Source of the DNA: Thermoflavimicrobium daqui
GTDB lineage: Bacteria; Bacillota; Bacilli; Thermoactinomycetales; Thermoactinomycetaceae
Direction of reading: 5' to 3'
Assembly: GCF_003313465.1 (NCBI RefSeq)
Contig: NZ_KZ845663.1
Coordinates: forward strand, 357,911 to 421,910
DNA length: 64,000 nt
Below the pieces are notes generated by a model. The model was not told where the DNA came from. It did not search any database and saw nothing but the letters and a program-made list of their open reading frames with translations. Below are positions 58,560 through 64,000 of the stretch, piece after piece. Both the position numbers and the translations under genes were made by a program. Each line of letters opens with the position of its first letter. Positions within the stretch are counted from its first letter, which is position 1.

Positions 58560-59195
58560 TCGCTTTGCGGCTTCATCTGGAAATGACTAAGTTTTTGACC
58601 GAACTATACAACATACTCTCTAGATTAATATAACTTCAATTTTTTAGTAGAAAATGGTTTAAATTATTTTCACAAGGGAACTGAAATAAGCACAATCATT
58701 TATTTTTCGTGTTAACACTAACTACAATTACTAATCATGTTTCCTATTCTCATTCATATGATTCAAAAATAGGTTCGAGTGAACCAATAGGTCTTAAAGA
58801 CAACAATTTCTTTACTTCTATACTACATAGACGACAAAAAAAGGTAACTTCCATGGATTCTAACAAAAATTCGTCAGTATACTACAAACCTAAATTTTAC
58901 TGAATAGTATACCATAAATTATTTCTATATTCATCTTTTACTTTTAAGCATAGCTACATCCTAGTTACATATCAAAGAAGGGTTCCATGCCAAAACAGCT
59001 CCATATCATTTTTGAACTAACTTCCTATTATGATTAGTTAAAAGTCTCTCGTTCAAAATAATATGTGCTTTTACAGTTTGTTTCCTGGATTAAGCACCAT
59101 CTCTTTTATTTTACTACATAGATAAAATATGTACTCATCTTTTAAAATAAAAAACATCCAAATACATATCAATTCTTATAACTAAAGATAGAAGG
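58560..59195. other. AT-rich intergenic region between malic enzyme and accD
   Basis: About 640 bases with no supported gene or RNA. Both strands are rich in stops. It must contain the accD promoter; I see no clear FapR operator. A short inverted repeat GGTTCGAGTGAACC (near 58771-58784) is the only structure noted. Confidence 0.4.
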
Positions 59196-59199
59196 AGGT

Positions 59200-59252
59200 A
59201 TAGGAGGCTATTTTGCTTACTTGATCACAATTAAGTAAAATAGCCTCCTTCT
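59200..59252. terminator. terminator of the malic enzyme gene
   Basis: 13-bp stem AGGAGGCTATTTT/AAAATAGCCTCCT (59202-59214 and 59237-59249), just after the malic enzyme stop. T tracts are weak on both sides. Confidence 0.65.
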
Positions 59253-59261
59253 TATTGAGTA

Positions 59262-60500
59262 TTATCGAACTAATGTCTTTGTTAAACGTAGTGTATGGTT
59301 ATAAACTTCCTCAGGATTTACATGAATACGAGCTTGACCCGTTTCAACAGCTGCATGAGCTACTGCTTTTGCAACAGCTGGAGCTACACGAGGGTCAAAT
59401 GGAGCCGGAATAACATAGTCCGAACGGAGATCATTCTCATGAATTAAACTAGCGATCGCGTATGCTGCAGCTAATTTCATTTCTTCATTGATTTGACGAG
59501 CCTGTACATCCAATGCACCACGGAAAATACCTGGGAAAGCCAGTACATTATTTACTTGATTTGGATAATCAGAACGCCCTGTTCCTACTACTTTGGCACC
59601 CGCTGCTAATGCTTCTTCAGGCATGATTTCCGGCTCAGGATTTGCCATAGCAAAGATGACTGGATCTCGGTTCATAGAACGAACCATTTCAGGTGTAACA
59701 CTTCCAGCTACAGAAACCCCAATAAATACATCTGCATCTCTCATTGCGTCTTCTAGGCTACCTTCCATTCGTTTTCTATTCGTAACCTTAGCAATTTCTT
59801 CTTTTACAGGGTTCATTCCGTATGGTCGTCCTTCATAGATAGCTCCACGACTATCACACATAATAATATCTTTTACTCCAAGGATGAGCAACAATTTAAT
59901 AATAGCAATTCCAGCAGCACCTGCTCCATTGGCTACAACCCGGATTTGCTCAAATTTTTTGTTTACAACTTTTAAAGCATTAATTAGTCCTGCGAGCGTC
60001 ACGATCGCTGTTCCATGTTGATCATCATGAAAAACAGGAATATCCAGTTCTTGTTTTAGTCGATCCTCAATGATAAAGCAATTTGGAGCCGCTATATCTT
60101 CCAAATTGACTCCACCAAAAGTAGGTGCTAATAACTTAACTGTTTCCACAATCTTCTCGACATTTGTCGTATCTAAACAGATCGGGAACGCATCGACCCC
60201 AGCAAAAGATTTAAATAAAACAGCTTTTCCTTCCATCACGGGCATAGCTGCCTTAGGCCCGATATTTCCGAGTCCAAGGACTGCTGTTCCATCCGTAACA
60301 ACAGCGACCATATTTCCTTTCATTGTATAATCATAAATTGCCTCTGGACGATCATAAATCTCACGACATGGTTCTGCCACTCCAGGGGAATATACCAAAC
60401 TTAAATCATGTGCATTATTAACGGCAATCTTCGAATTAACTGTTAACTTCCCATGATTCTCTCGATGTATACTTAACGCTTGCTCACGTAAGCTCTTCAA
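59262..60500 (-). CDS. ytsJ: NAD(P)-dependent malic enzyme (YtsJ type)
   Basis: 412 residues (B. subtilis YtsJ 410). Oxidative decarboxylation of malate to pyruvate. N-terminal domain with SLVYSPGVAEPC, VTDGTAVLGLGNIGPKAAMPVMEGK and CLDTTN; FHDDQHGTAIVTLAGL metal site (about 160); NAD(P) domain VVANGAGAAGIAIIK. The start is probably TTG at 60500 (GGAG eight bases upstream), matching the short family N-terminus; ATG 60506 is only two bases from the same site. As in B. subtilis it lies between accD and dnaE. Confidence 0.94.
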   Translation of the reverse strand: MKSLREQALSIHRENHGKLTVNSKIAVNNAHDLSLVYSPGVAEPCREIYDRPEAIYDYTMKGNMVAVVTDGTAVLGLGNIGPKAAMPVMEGKAVLFKSFAGVDAFPICLDTTNVEKIVETVKLLAPTFGGVNLEDIAAPNCFIIEDRLKQELDIPVFHDDQHGTAIVTLAGLINALKVVNKKFEQIRVVANGAGAAGIAIIKLLLILGVKDIIMCDSRGAIYEGRPYGMNPVKEEIAKVTNRKRMEGSLEDAMRDADVFIGVSVAGSVTPEMVRSMNRDPVIFAMANPEPEIMPEEALAAGAKVVGTGRSDYPNQVNNVLAFPGIFRGALDVQARQINEEMKLAAAYAIASLIHENDLRSDYVIPAPFDPRVAPAVAKAVAHAAVETGQARIHVNPEEVYNHTLRLTKTLVR

Positions 60501-60559
60501 CTTCATCGCTCCTTTTTTGCTGCCAGCTTGTCCAACATTATAGCAAAATGCCAATTGGA

Positions 60560-61250
60560 ATAAAATAGGGTGACTTTTATTTATAATGCATATTTCCGTA
60601 TTTCATTACTTATATACCGAGTTTGAATTTTCGTGTAATATCGATTGGTTTTTATAACTGTCTATCTACATTTAAATTTCTTTATGAATCGATCTTACCC
60701 TAATGAACTTTCTACTTCCCTCCTTTGTGTTCAAATAATAGGAATCCCTGATCGTTTAATATGATACAAGATTGTATAGATGACACAGTTCTCTTCTATA
60801 ACGTTTTTCTTTTCCTATTTCACTCTAGTGATTAGAAATACGTAAACATCATTTATTCGGAAAAAGAAAACTGATAGATATGATCGTCTCTATGATGCAT
60901 CCCAATATTAAACGAATTATCAGAATATTAAACCAAACTTATTGCTCTTCGACTCTCCTAAGAGATTAAGACTACAATGATATAACACATTAAAGTAAAT
61001 AAGAGTTTTATAGAATGAATATATCACAAACGTACATTAAAATAAACCATACAAATTTACAATTAACACACAATTAATATTACTCTTTAAAGCATAAAAG
61101 GGATTTGATATAAATATAAAAATAATCTAATTTCAACTAAGAAAATAAATTGTAATCAACTAAGTTTATGAAACTTGCTATTTATTGGATATAGACCTGA
61201 AGCGTAACAAAAAAAGTAGTCCAAATTTAGATACGCAACAGGTCTAATCA
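60560..61250. other. AT-rich intergenic region without features
   Basis: About 690 bases between yutG-type and malic enzyme genes. Stops are dense in all frames and I see no tRNA, RNA leader, terminator or repeat. It should hold the malic enzyme promoter. Confidence 0.4.
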
Positions 61251-61261
61251 CTTTTAGATAG

Positions 61262-61783
61262 TTACTGTATGACAGATCCATGTTGGTCTCGTTTATAGTC
61301 TGTAAAATAGCGCTCAGCATTTGGATATTGATGTGCGATCCTTGCTGAAGCAGCAGCAGCGACACCAGCAATGAGATCATCTAGAAAAACATGAATTTGT
61401 GTCTGATGATTATTCAACTTACGCAAAATACCTTGTTTGTCTTTATCTAAGTATCCAAAGCTAGTTAGACCGATTGATCCGTATACATTAATAATACTTA
61501 AAGCGAGTATTTCATCCACTCCGTATAACGGTTCATCTATTTCCATAATGGTTTGAAACGGCTCTGGAAGTAACTTTTTTTCCGCTAATTGATCCAAAGA
61601 AATTCCCGTAATAATAGCATGTTGAACTTCTCGTTTTTTGAGTACCGTTTCAACACTTTCTATACATTCTCCCATTTCCAACTCGGGATGATATGGAACT
61701 TGCAGATCATAAACAATTTGTGCAATCTGATTTACCTTTACACCGCGTTCTTCGAGTAATTGAACGATATGATGATAAAACAA
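61262..61783 (-). CDS. YutG/PgpA-family phosphatidylglycerophosphatase-like protein
   Basis: 173 residues. Conserved core DLQVPYHPELEMGECIESV, ILALSIINVYGSIGLTSFGYLDK and HVFLDDLIAGVAAAASARIAH with the Asp pair typical of PgpA/YutG. It is probably an enzyme of phosphatidylglycerol synthesis or a relative. Start taken as TTG at 61781-61783 because GAGGAGG lies eight bases upstream and the length then fits YutG (about 166); ATG at 61852 adds 23 residues with a poorly spaced AAGG. Confidence 0.82.
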   Translation of the reverse strand: MFYHHIVQLLEERGVKVNQIAQIVYDLQVPYHPELEMGECIESVETVLKKREVQHAIITGISLDQLAEKKLLPEPFQTIMEIDEPLYGVDEILALSIINVYGSIGLTSFGYLDKDKQGILRKLNNHQTQIHVFLDDLIAGVAAAASARIAHQYPNAERYFTDYKRDQHGSVIQ

Positions 61784-61974
61784 GTACTCATCCTCCTCTA
61801 TCCTAAACATATGGGATAATCTATCTCGATTATTGTATCCATCGAATTTCATAGTCCTTATGAAGAAAGAGTATCTAACTAGAAAAAATCATTTTTTATT
61901 CCATAAATAGTACTACGGCAGTAACGTAGACATCGATCTAAGATTAATTAGGTATGTCATTTTATGTTTTTTAC

Positions 61975-64000
61975 TTAATGAACGTGCTGAACTTCTTTGA
62001 CATACACAGCTTGATATCCTAATAGTTCCTCAATCTGAAAAATACATTCCTTGGACAGGGAAATTCCATACTTTTGTACAGGTAGTTCTAAAACTTTTTT
62101 GTCGCGTTCATAGTATAGATAAACGGGTGTTTCGCCTCGATATGCGAAAATAATTTGTTTAAGCTGATGTAGCTTTTGTTTTTGCTCAGACTGTGGAAAA
62201 ATCCGTATATATACTTTTCGCTTTGTTTCTGTTTGGGTTTGCTTCGCTTGAGTCTGAGCAAGATCGTTACAAGCTTCCGCTATCAACTTGATCCCTTTTT
62301 CATCCATTTTAATTAAGCCCGTTATTTGTATGGGCTGATCTTCGCGCAGAAGTGTACGCGCTTGAATAAATATGCGTGGAAATACAACCACTTCGATCGT
62401 TCCTGTCTCATCTTCTACTTGTAAAAAAGCCATTGGCTCTCCTTTTTTCGTTTTAATTAGCCGGATATCACTAATAAGTCCAGCAATCGTAACCTTTTTC
62501 CGTTCCTTTTCTTCCAATAATTGATAAATCTGATGGCTTCTCAACTTTCCAAGAATTATTTGATAGTCCTCAAGGGGATGGCCTGTTAAATAGATTCCTA
62601 GTAGCTCCTTTTCAAAGTGAAGCTGCTCTCGTTTCGTATAAGGAGCAATTTGGTCATAGCTATGCTCAGGAAACTCTTCATGAAATAAGCTAAGTTGATC
62701 TCGAGAGGCCGATCGATGATCATATCCATTTTTATTCATAATTTCTTCGAGCATAGCAAGCTTTTGCGCTCGGTGTCCTGGAAGAGAGTCCATAGCCCCA
62801 CATTGAATCAATGATTCCAATACACGTCGATTACATATGCGTAGGTCAACCCGCTTACAAAAATCAAACAGGTTTTGAAATGGTTTTTGCTTCCGCGCAG
62901 CGATGATGGATTGGATCGCTAAAGCACCTACGTTCTTAATGGCTCCTAATCCGAATCGAATCGCATTTTCCTCGATTGAAAAATTGACATCACTGAATAA
63001 GACATCGGGTGGCAAAATACGGATATTTAATTTTTTGGCTTCTTGGATATACTCGGTCATTTTATTTTGGTTTCCCATCACCGTTGTTAGTAGTGCTGCA
63101 AAAAAAGCAAGTGGGTAATTTGTTTTCAAATAAGCGGTTTGGTATGCCAATACGCCATATGCTGCTGAATGACTGCGATTAAAACCGTAGTTTGCAAAAC
63201 GCAAAATTAAGTCAAACACTTTTTGCCCGGTCTGTTCATCATATCCATTTTGTACACACCCTTGAACAAATATCGTTTTTTGTTGAGCTAATAATTCCTT
63301 TTTCTTTTTCCCTACTGCACGCCGTAAAAGATCGGCTTGACCAAGACTAAAGCCAGCCATTTTCGCTGCGATCTGCATAATCTGCTCTTGATAAACGATA
63401 ATCCCATATGTATTTTTAAGGATATCTTCCAAGTCGGGATGCGGGTAAGTCACTTTTTCTATTCCATGTTTTGCTCGAATAAAACGAGGAATCTGTTCCA
63501 TGGGTCCCGGACGATACAATGCCAATACTGCAATAATATCTTCAAAAGAAGATGGTTTTAGCTCTTGCAATACTTTTCTCATCCCTGCTGATTCCATTTG
63601 AAATACACCAATCGTTTCCCCTTGTGCAAGAAGCTCATATGTAGCCGGATCATCATACTCATGATGAAATGAAATGGTTTGTCCAGTATGTTCTTGGATT
63701 AGCCAAATAGCACGTTCAATCACTGTTAAATTTCGAAGCCCTAGAAAATCAGCTTTTAATAACCCAATCTCTTCGAGTACTTCCATCGGATATTGAGTAA
63801 GAGGTACTCCATCACTTCCCTCTTGCAAAGGGACATAATCTGTCAGTGGTGTACGAGATATGACAACACCAGCAGCATGGGTCGATGCATGTCGGGGAAC
63901 CCCCTCAACCTTCGCTGCGTACTGGAGTAGCTGAGCTAGACGTGGATGACTATATAATGTCTTCAGTTCTGGTTCTAATTCAAAAGCACGTTTTAAAGTT
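61975..64000 (-). CDS. dnaE: DNA polymerase III alpha subunit DnaE (5' end outside window)
   Basis: About 675 C-terminal residues of the DnaE polymerase. The frame stays open to the right edge: beyond an internal TTG at 63828 it reads VEGVPRHASTHAAGVVIS, so that TTG is not the start. Seen in order: finger/palm part with IGVFQMESAGM and RPGPMEQIP, YQEQIMQIAAKMAGFSLGQAD, tandem helix-hairpin-helix with RFANYGFNRSHSAAYG, and an OB domain (about residues 500-590 of the visible part, TIAGLISDIRLIKTKKGEPM). In Bacilli DnaE extends primers at the fork beside PolC. Confidence 0.96.
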   Translation of the reverse strand, partial: TLKRAFELEPELKTLYSHPRLAQLLQYAAKVEGVPRHASTHAAGVVISRTPLTDYVPLQEGSDGVPLTQYPMEVLEEIGLLKADFLGLRNLTVIERAIWLIQEHTGQTISFHHEYDDPATYELLAQGETIGVFQMESAGMRKVLQELKPSSFEDIIAVLALYRPGPMEQIPRFIRAKHGIEKVTYPHPDLEDILKNTYGIIVYQEQIMQIAAKMAGFSLGQADLLRRAVGKKKKELLAQQKTIFVQGCVQNGYDEQTGQKVFDLILRFANYGFNRSHSAAYGVLAYQTAYLKTNYPLAFFAALLTTVMGNQNKMTEYIQEAKKLNIRILPPDVLFSDVNFSIEENAIRFGLGAIKNVGALAIQSIIAARKQKPFQNLFDFCKRVDLRICNRRVLESLIQCGAMDSLPGHRAQKLAMLEEIMNKNGYDHRSASRDQLSLFHEEFPEHSYDQIAPYTKREQLHFEKELLGIYLTGHPLEDYQIILGKLRSHQIYQLLEEKERKKVTIAGLISDIRLIKTKKGEPMAFLQVEDETGTIEVVVFPRIFIQARTLLREDQPIQITGLIKMDEKGIKLIAEACNDLAQTQAKQTQTETKRKVYIRIFPQSEQKQKLHQLKQIIFAYRGETPVYLYYERDKKVLELPVQKYGISLSKECIFQIEELLGYQAVYVKEVQHVH

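Noticed and set aside
58709-58903. 64-codon plus-strand ORF in the accD-malic enzyme spacer
   Set aside because: No ribosome binding site and composition of random AT-rich DNA.

Overview
The window is AT-rich chromosomal backbone DNA from an endospore-forming Firmicute of the Bacillales. Spore genes (sspI, ytaF, ytxC), T-box leaders, an L20-type leader and a gene order very close to the Bacillus subtilis pheST to dnaE segment support this. A futalosine-pathway menaquinone gene (mqnC), the stand-alone leuABCD operon and the codon style would fit Thermoactinomycetaceae or a relative, but the family is an inference.

Layout: 1-3.6 kb pheST with a Phe T-box; 3.7-5.2 kb an rRNA methyltransferase and ktrA; 5.3-7 kb sspI, a 53-residue membrane peptide and bdbCD; 7.3-9.2 kb (plus strand) a small membrane protein and thiDE; 9.5-14.6 kb leuABCD behind a Leu T-box; 14.9 kb a MarR regulator; 15.4-16.7 kb infC-rpmI-rplT with its leader; 16.7-19 kb thrS with a Thr T-box; 19-21.4 kb ytxC and mqnC; 21.5-21.8 kb tRNA-Leu/Gly/Phe; 21.9-24.8 kb dnaI, dnaB, nrdR; 25.2-25.7 kb a decayed nicotianamine-synthase-like gene; 25.8-32.4 kb gapB, a lytic transglycosylase, coaE, ytaF, mutM, polA. 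From 32.7 to 37.4 kb lies what looks like an inserted block: a plus-strand aminotransferase/RpiR pair, a CobW/ZagA GTPase behind two Zur boxes, and a TauE/SafE transporter. 37.4-45.2 kb holds the complete phosphate regulon core (phoPR, pstSCA-B1-B2, phoU). 45.4-50.7 kb has a PH-domain membrane protein and the TCA genes mdh, icd, citZ; 51.2-53.3 kb ytvI, fxsA and a thioesterase; 53.8-58.5 kb accD-accA-pfkA-pyk; 59-64 kb malic enzyme, a YutG/PgpA protein and the 3' part of dnaE.

The genes join lower glycolysis, the TCA cycle and fatty acid initiation (pfkA, pyk, gapB, ytsJ-type malic enzyme, citZ, icd, mdh, accDA) with replication and repair (dnaE, polA, dnaB, dnaI, mutM) and translation (pheST, thrS, infC). 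I see no prophage, complete insertion sequence or CRISPR array. No clearly new multi-gene system is present. The best leads are the nicotianamine-synthase-like pseudogene, a 24-residue Arg/Lys-rich peptide with a strong ribosome binding site, a mini-ORF overlapping the gapB start, a palindrome in the icd promoter spacer, and the dual Zur box.

Many starts were re-assigned from ribosome binding sites. Several are non-ATG: ATC for infC; TTG for bdbD, mutM, accD, malic enzyme and yutG; GTG for ktrA, dnaI and pstC.
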